Assembly: GCF_040362915.1 (NCBI RefSeq)
Contig: NZ_AP029612.1
Coordinates: forward strand, 2,911,001 to 2,975,000
Source of the DNA: Sediminibacterium sp. KACHI17
Lineage (GTDB): Bacteria > Bacteroidota > Bacteroidia > Chitinophagales > Chitinophagaceae
Reading direction: 5' to 3'
DNA: 64,000 nucleotides
In this document: piece by piece, positions 35,640 to 44,669 of the stretch
Numbering within the stretch: the first letter of the stretch is position 1
Layout: each line of letters starts with the position of its first letter
The notes under the pieces: model-generated
What the model was told of the DNA's origin: nothing
The model's input: only the letters and a program-made list of their open reading frames with translations
The model's database searches: none
Program-made: the position numbers and the translations under genes

Positions 35640-36854
35640 TTAGAATGGCTCTACTAGATTCCTTAATAAATCCTCAAAAACTTCTCTTTTGCGTATGAGA
35701 TAGGATTTGCCTTCTTTTACCAAAACCTCTGCAGGACGATATCGCGAATTGAAATTACTCGCCATTTCAAATCCATAAGCGCCTGCATTATCAAACACCA
35801 GTAGATCTCCTTCTCTGATCTCATGCATCGGACGTTCCCACGCAAATGTGTCTGTTTCACAGATATTACCGGTGATGGTATAGTTTTTTATCTCACCCTT
35901 CTCATTACTGATGTTTCGGATCCGGTGGTAGGCTTCATAAAACATCGGTCTGATCAAATGATTGAATCCACTGTTCACACCCGCAAAAGTTGTGGCGGTG
36001 GTTTCTTTTAAAACATTCACCGATGTAAGCAGATATCCTGCTTCGCTTACCAAAAATTTACCGGGCTCGAACCATACCTGAAACGAGCGCTGATAGGTTT
36101 GTTCAATTTTCTCTTCAAATGCCAAGATCTCTTTTGCCAGTGCTTGTATATCAGTTCCCTCTTCTTGATCCTGATAAGGCACTTTGAATCCACCACCCAG
36201 ATCGAGGAATTGTAATTCAGGGAAATGTGGTACCAGATCAAAAAACACATCGGTCACTTTCATGAATACCGCCACATCTTTGATCTCACTCCCCGTGTGT
36301 ACATGTAATCCGGCAATATGAATTTGATATTGTTGCATGATGCGAACGATATCTGATAACTGTTCGATCGGTATCCCAAATTTGCTGGTATCATGACCTG
36401 TAGAGATCTTTAAGTTACCTCCTGCCATGATATTCGGACGAAGACGAATGCCTACCGGATAATTATGACCATATTTTTTTCCAAACTTTTCCAGGTTTGA
36501 TAAGCTATCAATATTGATGTTGATACCCAGTGAAACAGCTTCTTCGATTTCATCAAATGCAATGCCATTACTGGTATACAAAATATCGGAAGATGGAAAG
36601 CCAGCATGTACTGCTAATTTCGCTTCGTTAATAGAGCTACAGTCTACCTTACAACCAATAGACTTGATATGTTTCAAAATACTAACATTGGTCAGTGCTT
36701 TACAGGCATAAAAGAAACTGACCTTCTCACTGTTAAAAGCCTGCTTTAGTTGTTGAAATTGTTCGGTGATACGATCTGCATTATACACATACAATGGCGT
36801 ACCGTATTCAGCAGCAATATTTCTTAATTGCTCGTTGGATAAAAAAGATGACAT
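35640..36854 (-). CDS. lysA: Diaminopimelate decarboxylase
   Basis: This 404-residue fold-type III PLP enzyme converts meso-diaminopimelate to lysine, the last step of lysine synthesis. PLP-Lys is K52 in FFYACKALTN. Other motifs are HVHTGSEI, the glycine loop LDLGGGFKVPY, and the substrate/PLP residues CETDTFAWER with a C-terminal YRPAEVLV region. ScpB and AtpG lie upstream on the same strand, with spacers of 49 and over 100 bp, so it is probably a loose cluster rather than one operon. TATCTTCG before the gene is a near-consensus -7 element. Confidence 0.95.
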   Translation of the reverse strand: MSSFLSNEQLRNIAAEYGTPLYVYNADRITEQFQQLKQAFNSEKVSFFYACKALTNVSILKHIKSIGCKVDCSSINEAKLAVHAGFPSSDILYTSNGIAFDEIEEAVSLGININIDSLSNLEKFGKKYGHNYPVGIRLRPNIMAGGNLKISTGHDTSKFGIPIEQLSDIVRIMQQYQIHIAGLHVHTGSEIKDVAVFMKVTDVFFDLVPHFPELQFLDLGGGFKVPYQDQEEGTDIQALAKEILAFEEKIEQTYQRSFQVWFEPGKFLVSEAGYLLTSVNVLKETTATTFAGVNSGFNHLIRPMFYEAYHRIRNISNEKGEIKNYTITGNICETDTFAWERPMHEIREGDLLVFDNAGAYGFEMASNFNSRYRPAEVLVKEGKSYLIRKREVFEDLLRNLVEPF

Positions 36855-36903
36855 ACTGCGAAGATACTTGTCTGGCAGATATTCATGTCACCGCTGTTCC
36901 ATC

Positions 36904-37701
36904 TTATTGTTGATTTTCGTCAGAAGGGTTTTCTTCATCGGTAGAACCTTCGCTATCTGAATCGGAAGGCTCATTGTTTTCGGTAGGCTCTTCTTCACCT
37001 TGGATGATGAGTTCTCCATCTTCATTAACGGTCAAAAGAGAGGTATCGCCATCAATGATCGCCTCTTCAGTAGGGGCATCTTCTGCAACAACATCAGCTA
37101 CAGGCTGATCTGTAAAGTCTTCCGGACGGATGACCGTTCCTTCAACGATCTGTTCCGCCAATACTTCTTTGATCTTTGGTAGGTCTTCCGGAGAATTGAT
37201 GCCAAAGTAGTCCATGAAGTTTTTAGAAGTAGCGTATACCAGTGGTTTTCCCGGCATTTGTTCATTACGGCCACTAATGAGGATCAATTCTTTTTCCAGA
37301 AGTTTCTGGATGCTGTAATCACTGTTTACACCACGGATAGACTCGATCTCACCTTTGGTGATAGGCTGTTTATAAGCAATGATGGCCAGTGTTTCCAGCG
37401 CCGCATTGGATAAGCGCTTGAGGAATTTATCGCCATTCAATTGTGCAATGGTCTTGTGATAATCTTTTTTGGTCAGGAATTGCCATCCACCACCACTTTC
37501 ACGTACCTCAAAAGGATAAAACTCAGATTGATATTTTTCACAGATACCTTGTATCGCAGCTTCCACTTGGTCAAGCGTTACGCGCTCTTCCAGAAAACCA
37601 AATGTATTGTTGATGAGTTCAACGATATCCAAAGAAGTGAGCGGTTTCTCACTGGCAAAGATCAACACTTCAATGTGTGGTATGATTTGGCTTATCTCCA
37701 T
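36904..37701 (-). CDS. scpB: Segregation and condensation protein B
   Basis: This 265-residue protein has the two winged-helix domains of ScpB (about residues 1-170), recognisable by VEVLIFASEKPLT-type start and ETLAIIAYKQPITKGEIESIRGV. ScpB works with ScpA and SMC in chromosome condensation. Residues from about 195 form a long Glu/Asp/Asn-rich, probably disordered tail (EEEPTENNEPSDSDSEGST) absent from the core fold. The partner scpA is not in the window. Inverted repeats lie between it and atpG. Confidence 0.92.
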   Translation of the reverse strand: MEISQIIPHIEVLIFASEKPLTSLDIVELINNTFGFLEERVTLDQVEAAIQGICEKYQSEFYPFEVRESGGGWQFLTKKDYHKTIAQLNGDKFLKRLSNAALETLAIIAYKQPITKGEIESIRGVNSDYSIQKLLEKELILISGRNEQMPGKPLVYATSKNFMDYFGINSPEDLPKIKEVLAEQIVEGTVIRPEDFTDQPVADVVAEDAPTEEAIIDGDTSLLTVNEDGELIIQGEEEPTENNEPSDSDSEGSTDEENPSDENQQ

Positions 37702-37718
37702 GATTAATTTGAAAATGG

Positions 37719-37812
37719 GCTGATTTGAAAATTTGAAAATAACGAATTGTCATAAATGGAGCATAAAAATGTGCAAAGCCACACTTTTACTTTACCACAT
37801 TTTCAAATCAGC
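37719..37812. repeat. Spacer repeat with GCTGATTTGAAAAT arms
   Basis: A perfect 14-bp inverted repeat (37719-37732 and 37799-37812) flanks the spacer between scpB and atpG, with a further direct TTTGAAAAT copy inside. Such TGAAAATTTGAAAAT units recur in spacers of this group. Confidence 0.7.
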
Positions 37813-38694
37813 TTATCCCTGCAATGCAGCAGCACCACTTACGATCTCGGTCAATTCAGTAGTGATAGCAGCCTGACGGGCTCTGTTGTAACTAATTTTA
37901 AGGGTCTTCAGTAACTCGTTCGCATTTTCACTGGCTTTATCCATAGCTGTCATACGAGCACCGTGTTCACTGGCATTACAGTCTAATACCGCTTTGAATA
38001 ACTGCGTATTCAGGATCTTTGGCATCAGTTCAGCAATCAGTTCTTCTTTCGCAGGTTCGAAGATGAAATCAGATTTTTTAGCAGACGTACCGTTGCTCAC
38101 TTTAGGAATTGGCAGGAACTGCTCAGCAGTAAAGCGCTGAGTAGCTGCATTCTTGAATTCACTGTAAATGATCTCAACAGCGTCGAACTCCTTATTTTCA
38201 AAAGCTTTCATCGCTGCCTGAGCTGCAGACTGAACAGATTCGAAACTCAGGTTCAGGAAAATATCTTTATAGGTCGCATCTACTTTGTAGCCTGCTTTTT
38301 GTAAACTTTCGTATCCTTTTTTACCGATATTCCAGATGGTTACATTTCCTTTCTGGTGTTGAGCGGCATACTTCTCAGCGATGGTTTGTTTGGCCAGTTT
38401 AATGAGGTTCGCATTGTAACCACCACAAAGACCACGATCGCTGGTGATAACGATCAACAATACTTTTTCAACGGCTCTTTCTTCTGCCAGTTTGATGTGC
38501 ATATCACCTTCAGTATTGCTCACGATATTGCTCAACATTTCCTGCAGCTTCTGTGCATAAGGACGCATTTGCGTAATGGCATCTTGTGCACGGCGTAATT
38601 TAGCCGCACTCACCATTTTCATTGCTTTTGTGATCTGCTGAGTACTCTGAACACTCTTAATCCGATTACGTACTTCTTTTAACTGACCTGCCAT
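37813..38694 (-). CDS. atpG: ATP synthase F1 gamma subunit
   Basis: This 293-residue gamma subunit is the central rotor of F1F0 ATP synthase. The N-terminal helix (LKEVRNRIKSVQSTQQITKAM) and C-terminal helix (NELLKTLKISYNRARQAAITTELTEIV, part quoted) are the coiled-coil pair of the family, and a SDRGLCGGYN loop is present. I chose ATG 38694; an in-frame ATG eight codons upstream is less likely because the family N-terminus starts with MAGQLKE. The other ATP synthase genes are not adjacent here, which is unusual since atpG normally follows atpA. Confidence 0.95.
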   Translation of the reverse strand: MAGQLKEVRNRIKSVQSTQQITKAMKMVSAAKLRRAQDAITQMRPYAQKLQEMLSNIVSNTEGDMHIKLAEERAVEKVLLIVITSDRGLCGGYNANLIKLAKQTIAEKYAAQHQKGNVTIWNIGKKGYESLQKAGYKVDATYKDIFLNLSFESVQSAAQAAMKAFENKEFDAVEIIYSEFKNAATQRFTAEQFLPIPKVSNGTSAKKSDFIFEPAKEELIAELMPKILNTQLFKAVLDCNASEHGARMTAMDKASENANELLKTLKISYNRARQAAITTELTEIVSGAAALQG

Positions 38695-38766
38695 GGGTTG
38701 AAAAGTTTCATTTTTCAAGAAACAAGGATTCAGGTTGCTCTGTGATCCCTGTTTTCAATTTGGCTG

Positions 38767-38774
38767 CAAAAGTA
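38767..38774 (-). promoter_or_regulatory. -7 promoter element of atpG
   Basis: TACTTTTG on the minus strand lies about 72 bp before the ATG, with a TTG 23 bp further upstream. The match is good but the spacer is long. Confidence 0.4.
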
Positions 38775-38836
38775 GCAGAATCACCCTGAAATTCCATCAA
38801 AACTTTGCTTTTTTACGCACCACTTATCCGTGGCCG

Positions 38837-39439
38837 TTAAAAACGATAACTAAGCCCGAATCCATTCGCCGAAACGCCCATTTGTAAGTGATCCATCTTT
38901 TTTTCCAGCCATCGGGTGTTTTTATGATGCTGACCGTATTGGATCAGGTCAAAAACGAGCAAAAATGCTCCCTGGAGCAGTAAACTATTCCCAAACCCCT
39001 CATTCCTGGGGTTATTTAGTCGCATCCCTCTTTCTTTCAGGTACATACCGGTAGCGATATAAGCCAGGTCTAACCCACTGTTCACCAATAGTATCTTTTC
39101 TATTTTTTGTTGTTCTTTCCAATTGTCGCTAAACCCATATTGCTTTTTCATCTGTTTTCGAACGCCCAATAACCCAACCCCGGCAATGGCGAAATTGACC
39201 GTATTCCAATATGCATTCATTTGATGGAAGGCTTGCTCGCTGCCTTGGGTATTACTGGCCGAGATCGTTCCCTGAATAATATTGGCACTGGCCCAGGCGC
39301 CTAAAACATACATGTTATTTTCTATCAATTTGATGCGCTGACGGGCAATGGAATCTTGTTCATTCCCTTGTGATTGTGCCATAACGGCGGAAAAAAAAGC
39401 CGGAATCAGCAATAAGACACGTAGTTGGGTCATCTTCAA
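38837..39439 (-). CDS. Membrane protein with signal peptide, DUF6992-like
   Basis: This 200-residue protein has a signal peptide (ending MAQSQG) and then three or four hydrophobic segments (for example YVLGAWASANIIQGTIS, VNFAIAGVGLLGV and NSLLLQGAFLLVFDLI). It has the look of a small membrane protein of Bacteroidota, resembling the DUF6992 group. I do not recognise a function. It is transcribed alone, divergent from secA. Confidence 0.6.
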   Translation of the reverse strand: MKMTQLRVLLLIPAFFSAVMAQSQGNEQDSIARQRIKLIENNMYVLGAWASANIIQGTISASNTQGSEQAFHQMNAYWNTVNFAIAGVGLLGVRKQMKKQYGFSDNWKEQQKIEKILLVNSGLDLAYIATGMYLKERGMRLNNPRNEGFGNSLLLQGAFLLVFDLIQYGQHHKNTRWLEKKMDHLQMGVSANGFGLSYRF

Positions 39440-39486
39440 TTCGTTAAGTATTTGTATAAATCATCGCCGCTTGATAAGCGGAGCAA

Positions 39487-39513
39487 TTGCTCTGTTCAAA
39501 TTCTTTACCTTTG
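39487..39513 (+). promoter_or_regulatory. Promoter of secA
   Basis: TACCTTTG (39506-39513) follows a TTG at 39487-39489 with a 16-bp spacer. It would give a leader of about 90 nt. Confidence 0.5.
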
Positions 39514-39607
39514 GCGGCCTCAGTTAAAAATGCCAAATTGGCTCAAAAACTTTTTGCGCACCGTTTTTGACTGTTAACTTTTTTCTAATACACTAGATGC
39601 ATTATAT

Positions 39608-42600
39608 ATGTTGAAACTTTTTTCAAAATTATTCGGAAGTAGTAAAAGTGAAAAGGATGTGCAGCAGATCATGCCCATCATCCAAAAAATAAATCAATTC
39701 TACGAACAATATCAGCAGTTGACCAATGATGAACTGCGTAATAAGACACAAGAGTTCAAACAACGTATTCAGTCTTATCTAACAGATATCGACAAAGAAA
39801 TCGCGAATAAAAAACAGGAAGCAGAAAGCTTGCCTGAAAATGAGATCCATAATAGAGATACCATTTATCAGCAGGTAGATAAACTGAAGAAGGAAAGAGA
39901 TAAAAAAATCGAAGAGATACTGGCTCAGATCCAACCTGAAGCTTTTGCTGTGGTAAAAGAAACAGCAAGACGTTTCAAAGAAAACCCGGAAATGGTGTCT
40001 ACGGCAACCGCATTGGACAGAGAGCTAAGTGTCAAGAAAGAGCATATCCGTATTGAAGGCGATAAAAGTATTTTCAAGAATACCTGGACAGCAGCGGGCG
40101 GTACGGTTACCTGGAACATGGTGCATTATGATGTTCAGCTGATTGGTGGTAGTGTTTTACACCAAGGTAAAATCGCTGAGATGGCTACGGGTGAGGGTAA
40201 AACCTTGGTGTCAACCTTACCTGCTTATCTGAATGCACTTGCCGGAGAAGGGGTACATATTGTTACCGTGAACGATTATCTGGCTCGTCGTGATAGTGAA
40301 TGGAATGGTCCTATTTTCGAATGGCTGGGATTGAAAGTGGATTGTATCGACAAACATGAACCAAGTACAGAATCCAGACGCAATGCATATCTCGCAGACA
40401 TCACTTATGGTACCAATAATGAATTTGGTTTTGATTATCTGCGGGATAACATGGTGCATTCTCCACAGGAAATGGTACAACGCAAACACCATTTTGCGAT
40501 GGTGGATGAAGTCGATTCAGTATTGATCGATGATGCTCGTACACCTTTAATCATTTCAGGTCCGATCGGACATAATACCGGCGAGCAGCAATTCTTTGAG
40601 CTGAAGCCAAGGATCGAAAAATTGGTAGAGGCGCAGAAAAAAGCAGTGAATCAATTTTTAAATGAGGCAAAAAAGAAAATAGCTGAGGGCAATGATGATC
40701 CGAAAGATGGCGGATTGGCTTTATTCCGTGCGCATCGTGGTTTGCCGAAGAATAGTGCACTCATTAAGTTCCTGAGTGAGCCCGGTATGCGTGTGAAGTT
40801 GCAGAAAGCAGAGAATTATTATCTCGCAGATCAGCAAAGAGAAATGCCAAAAGCAGATGAAGAACTCTATTTCTACATCGATGAAAAAAACAATTCAGTT
40901 GAGCTGACCGATAAGGGTATTCAATTGATCACGAAAGCAGGTGAAGACACACAATTCTTTGTGTTACCGGATATCAGCGTATCACTTTCCACCATTGATA
41001 AAAATGAAGGGGTAAGCGCAGAAGAAAAATTACACCAGAAAGAACAAGTGATCAATGATTACTCTGTGAAAGCTGATCGTATCCATACTGTTCATCAATT
41101 ATTAAAAGCGTACACCTTATTCGACAAGGATGTTGAGTACGTTGTTATGGATGGCTCTGTAAAGATCGTTGATGAACAAACAGGTCGTATCCTGGATGGT
41201 CGTCGTTATTCGGATGGATTACATCAGGCTATCGAGGCAAAAGAAAATGTGAAGATCGAAGCGGCTACGCAAACCTATGCAACAGTTACACTCCAGAATT
41301 ATTTCAGGATGTATCATAAGTTGGGTGGTATGACCGGTACCGCTGAAACTGAAGCTGCAGAATTTTGGGATATCTATAAACTCGATGTAGTAGCTATTCC
41401 TACCAACGTGACCGCCATTCGAAAAGATGAGCAGGACCTGGTATATAAGACCAAGCGTGAAAAATTTGGTGCAGTAATTGAAGAAGTGGTAAAACTGCGT
41501 GATGCAGGTCGCCCGGTACTAGTGGGTACTACATCCGTAGAAGTGAGTGAGTTATTGAGCAGAATGTTGCGCCAGAAACAAATACCTCACAATGTATTGA
41601 ACGCAAAACAACATGCCCGTGAAGCACAGGTTGTTGCTGAAGCAGGATTGGCCGGTGCCATTACCATTGCTACCAACATGGCGGGTCGTGGTACAGATAT
41701 CAAACTCGGACCGGGTGTGAAAGAAGCAGGTGGATTGGCCATTCTGGGTACTGAGCGACATGAGTCTCGTCGTGTAGACAGACAGCTGAGAGGTCGTGCG
41801 GGTCGTCAAGGTGATCCGGGGTCATCTCAATTCTTTGTATCTCTTGAAGATGATCTGATGCGTATGTTCGGTAGCGATCGTATTGCCAAGATCATGGACT
41901 TTGCAGGTTATAAAGAAGGAGAAGTGATCCAGCATAGCATGATCACCAAATCTATTGAACGTGCTCAGAAAAAAGTAGAAGAAAACAACTTTGGTATTCG
42001 TAAGCGATTGCTGGAGTATGATGATGTAATGAATAAACAAAGAACAGTTGTTTATACGAAGAGAAGTCATGCATTGTTTGGTGATAGACTTGCACTGGAT
42101 CTGGATAATGCTTTTTATGCAGTGGCAGAAGATCTGGTGAATTCTTTCAAAGAGCAGAATGATCATGAAGGATTCAGACTGGCAGTGATCGTGAATTTTG
42201 GAATTGATCCATCTATTACTGCTGAAGAATTAGCTAAACTCTCTGAACAGCAACTGACCGAAAAGTTATACCTCGAAGCAGTTACGAACTATGACAGGAA
42301 GAAGCAGGAGATCATGACACAAGCCATTCCTGTATTTAAAAATATTCGTCAACAGCAAGGCAATCATATTGAAAATGTGATCGTACCATTTACCGATGGA
42401 AGAAAAGGCATGCAGGTATTGGCGAACATGGAAAAAACACTCAATAGCAATGGCGCTGAGTTGGTAAATGCTTTAGAGAAAACCGTTACACTAGCACTCA
42501 TCGATGATGCGTGGAAAGAACATCTGCGTGCCATGGATGATCTCAAACAGAGTGTACAAACAGCAACCTATGAGCAGAAAGATCCGCTGGTGATCTATAA

Positions 42601-42913
42601 AATGGAAGCTTACAATATCTTCAAGAAAATGGACAGTGAAGTAAATGTCAACATTGTTCAGTTCTTATGTCATGCAGGTATTCCTTTGAATGATGGGGAA
42701 GAAGTGCGTGAAGGACGTCAACAAAAGACGGATCTGAGTAAGCTCAGCACTACCAAAGAAGATATGGATGCACCACCTACTGAGAACGATTATTATGATC
42801 CTACACCTGTTAAGCAGCAGCCCGTTGTTACAGGACCCAAAATAGGACGCAATGATCCTTGTCCGTGTGGAAGCGGTAAGAAATACAAAGCCTGTCACGG
42901 TAAAGACTTATAA
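39608..42913 (+). CDS. secA: Preprotein translocase ATPase SecA
   Basis: This 1101-residue motor drives post-translational export through SecYEG. The Walker A motif is GEGKT (195-199), followed by a DEVD box, helicase motif [12 protein letters not shown] and the NMAGRGTDI nucleotide-binding segment. The C-terminal zinc tail carries C1085, C1087, C1096 and H1097. It is longer than the roughly 900 residues of E. coli SecA. Extra charged segments, including a coiled-coil-like run at about 51-110, are typical of Bacteroidota SecA. A terminator follows. Confidence 0.97.
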   Translation: MLKLFSKLFGSSKSEKDVQQIMPIIQKINQFYEQYQQLTNDELRNKTQEFKQRIQSYLTDIDKEIANKKQEAESLPENEIHNRDTIYQQVDKLKKERDKKIEEILAQIQPEAFAVVKETARRFKENPEMVSTATALDRELSVKKEHIRIEGDKSIFKNTWTAAGGTVTWNMVHYDVQLIGGSVLHQGKIAEMATGEGKTLVSTLPAYLNALAGEGVHIVTVNDYLARRDSEWNGPIFEWLGLKVDCIDKHEPSTESRRNAYLADITYGTNNEFGFDYLRDNMVHSPQEMVQRKHHFAMVDEVDSVLIDDARTPLIISGPIGHNTGEQQFFELKPRIEKLVEAQKKAVNQFLNEAKKKIAEGNDDPKDGGLALFRAHRGLPKNSALIKFLSEPGMRVKLQKAENYYLADQQREMPKADEELYFYIDEKNNSVELTDKGIQLITKAGEDTQFFVLPDISVSLSTIDKNEGVSAEEKLHQKEQVINDYSVKADRIHTVHQLLKAYTLFDKDVEYVVMDGSVKIVDEQTGRILDGRRYSDGLHQAIEAKENVKIEAATQTYATVTLQNYFRMYHKLGGMTGTAETEAAEFWDIYKLDVVAIPTNVTAIRKDEQDLVYKTKREKFGAVIEEVVKLRDAGRPVLVGTTSVEVSELLSRMLRQKQIPHNVLNAKQHAREAQVVAEAGLAGAITIATNMAGRGTDIKLGPGVKEAGGLAILGTERHESRRVDRQLRGRAGRQGDPGSSQFFVSLEDDLMRMFGSDRIAKIMDFAGYKEGEVIQHSMITKSIERAQKKVEENNFGIRKRLLEYDDVMNKQRTVVYTKRSHALFGDRLALDLDNAFYAVAEDLVNSFKEQNDHEGFRLAVIVNFGIDPSITAEELAKLSEQQLTEKLYLEAVTNYDRKKQEIMTQAIPVFKNIRQQQGNHIENVIVPFTDGRKGMQVLANMEKTLNSNGAELVNALEKTVTLALIDDAWKEHLRAMDDLKQSVQTATYEQKDPLVIYKMEAYNIFKKMDSEVNVNIVQFLCHAGIPLNDGEEVREGRQQKTDLSKLSTTKEDMDAPPTENDYYDPTPVKQQPVVTGPKIGRNDPCPCGSGKKYKACHGKDL

Positions 42914-42915
42914 AG

Positions 42916-42946
42916 AAAAGCCTCCTATTCGGGAGGCTTTTTCTTT
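42916..42946 (+). terminator. Terminator of secA
   Basis: The stem AAAGCCTCC/GGGAGGCTTT with a TATTC loop is followed by a T-run. It ends right at the -7 element of the next gene. Confidence 0.85.
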
Positions 42947-42953
42947 AGTTTTG
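42946..42953 (+). promoter_or_regulatory. -7 promoter element of 42958 gene
   Basis: TAGTTTTG lies four bases before the start codon, which implies a leaderless or nearly leaderless mRNA. Confidence 0.5.
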
Positions 42954-42957
42954 TAGC

Positions 42958-43494
42958 ATGACAGGTCGTTTTTGGAAAAGACATTTTACCCTCTGGATAC
43001 TATTCATTTTCATCTTGTTCATCGTAGTATTTAGCCGAGTATATTCAAAACAATTACAGCGACAGGAACAAAGACCTTATTTGGCAGGTATAATTTCAGA
43101 GACACGTTTTGCTGAATATAAACTTCCGAGAGGCAAAAGGAGGAGGATGATTCCGCACCGCGACTTTTTCTTTCAGTTAAAAGATCAGCCGAACAGATTG
43201 CTGAGGCTGAATGAACTAAGAGCATCTGAGTGGAACGAATTCGAAGAAGAGATCAAACACAAACATGCCATGCGTTTACAATATGATGATGTGATTCTGG
43301 ATGGCGAAAGACAGTTTATAACAGTTATCAATGCAGAGAATGAGCATTGGCAATTGAAGAATTTCGCAGCAAAACGAAAATTCTCCATGTGGGTAACTAT
43401 TATATCGGGATTGGGTTTTGTATGGCTACTATTATTGTTACGAAAAGATTATAAAACGATAAAAGCATATGTTGGCACTGAATCAGTACATTGA
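42958..43494 (+). CDS. Hypothetical membrane protein with two TM segments
   Basis: This 178-residue protein has a basic N-terminus, a first membrane helix at about 11-27 (WILFIFILFIVVF) and a second at about 142-161 (WVTIISGLGFVWLLLLL). Between them lies a soluble, highly charged domain (RGKRRRMIPHRDFFF, EEEIKHKHAMRL) that should sit outside. I do not recognise the family. Its 3' end overlaps the start of deoC by 26 bp, suggesting coupling. Confidence 0.7.
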   Translation: MTGRFWKRHFTLWILFIFILFIVVFSRVYSKQLQRQEQRPYLAGIISETRFAEYKLPRGKRRRMIPHRDFFFQLKDQPNRLLRLNELRASEWNEFEEEIKHKHAMRLQYDDVILDGERQFITVINAENEHWQLKNFAAKRKFSMWVTIISGLGFVWLLLLLRKDYKTIKAYVGTESVH

Positions 43495-44140
43495 TCACAC
43501 CATTCTTAAATCCACTACACTGATAGCTGATATAGAAAAGCTTTGTGCTGAAGCAAGGCAATACGATTTTGCAGCAGTCTGTGTACCGCCCAACTTTGTT
43601 AAAAAAGCCAAATCTCTGTTGGAAGGTACTGCTGTTAAAGTAGCAACTGTCATTGGTTTCCCTTTCGGTTATTCGGCAGTAGAAGCAAAGATTGCAGAAA
43701 CCGTTTTAGCGATGGTGGATGGTGCCGATGAGTTGGATGTGGTAGTAAATATTTCTGCCATTAAGAATGGAGATTGGGTCTATCTCGCGAATGAGATCAA
43801 TCATATCATGCCTGTGATCAAGAGTAAAAATAAGATCATAAAGATTATTATAGAAAGCGGGGTATTAACAGATGATGAGATCATTAAATGTTGTGAATTG
43901 TATGGGGTAGCGGGAATTGATTACTTGAAAACTTCCACGGGGTACGCAGAAAAAGGAGCCACGATCGAAGCAGTAAAATTATTCCGCCTACATCTACCAG
44001 AACATGTGCAGATCAAAGCTTCGGGCGGCATCAGAGACCATGTGTTTGCCCAGCAGTTGATCGACGCGGGTGCTACCAGATTAGGTTGCAGTGCCAGCGT
44101 TGCCATTGTGCAAGGGGCAAAAGGCGGTAGCGACTATTGA
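43469..44140 (+). CDS. deoC: Deoxyribose-phosphate aldolase
   Basis: This 223-residue TIM-barrel class I aldolase cleaves 2-deoxyribose-5-phosphate to glyceraldehyde-3-phosphate and acetaldehyde in deoxynucleoside catabolism. The Schiff-base Lys is K154 in DYLKTSTGYA, the second catalytic Lys is K183 in IKASGGI, and the acidic residue is D90 in DELDVVVNI. It overlaps the preceding membrane-protein gene by 26 bp. No deoA, deoB or deoD genes are nearby. Confidence 0.95.
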   Translation: MLALNQYIDHTILKSTTLIADIEKLCAEARQYDFAAVCVPPNFVKKAKSLLEGTAVKVATVIGFPFGYSAVEAKIAETVLAMVDGADELDVVVNISAIKNGDWVYLANEINHIMPVIKSKNKIIKIIIESGVLTDDEIIKCCELYGVAGIDYLKTSTGYAEKGATIEAVKLFRLHLPEHVQIKASGGIRDHVFAQQLIDAGATRLGCSASVAIVQGAKGGSDY

Positions 44141-44185
44141 TTTGTTAAACGATCCATGAACTTCTTACGGAGAAACAGAGCTTCG

Positions 44186-44193
44186 TATCTTTG
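44186..44193 (+). promoter_or_regulatory. -7 promoter element before the SPOR gene
   Basis: TATCTTTG, about 36 bp before ATG 44230, is a perfect TAnnTTTG. Confidence 0.5.
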
Positions 44194-44229
44194 CAAAAGA
44201 ATTTTACTAACTTTCTGAAAACGTCCATT

Positions 44230-44655
44230 ATGCGTATTGTATTGTTTTTGTTTTGGATGGGATGGATGCATTTCGCACAGGCATCAGATTCGATCATTGT
44301 AAGAAAAGATCAGCGTTTAGATCTGCTTACTGCCAAACAAGCGCAGATCAATAAACGTTCTGCAATGATGACCAGCAATGGACAGTATAAAGGATATCGC
44401 ATACAAGTGATCAGTACTACCAACAGAGATCAGGCATTTAAAGTCAAAACTGAGTTGTTGAGTCGATTCCCTGATCAGAAAAGCTACACTTCTTATCAAT
44501 CGCCTTTATTCAAAGTTCGGATCGGTAATTTTTTAAAGAAGGAAGACGCAGAACAATTCAGAAAAACATTGAATCGCTTTTATCCCAAAGGAGTATATGT
44601 AGTTGAAGATGTCATCGAGTACACAATAACCGATGATGAAGACCTCCTGCAATAA
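44230..44655 (+). CDS. SPOR-domain periplasmic protein
   Basis: This protein of about 141 residues has a signal (hydrophobic run ending in HFAQA). A C-terminal SPOR domain follows (GYRIQVISTTNRDQAFKVK through FKVRIGNFLKKEDAEQFRKTL), which binds glycan strands lacking stem peptides at division sites. It is a small single-SPOR protein. I chose ATG 44230 because the TTG at 44191 would place a charged stretch before the signal. The M20 amidohydrolase gene follows after 14 bp. Confidence 0.85.
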   Translation: MRIVLFLFWMGWMHFAQASDSIIVRKDQRLDLLTAKQAQINKRSAMMTSNGQYKGYRIQVISTTNRDQAFKVKTELLSRFPDQKSYTSYQSPLFKVRIGNFLKKEDAEQFRKTLNRFYPKGVYVVEDVIEYTITDDEDLLQ

Positions 44656-44669
44656 TAATTAACCATTAC

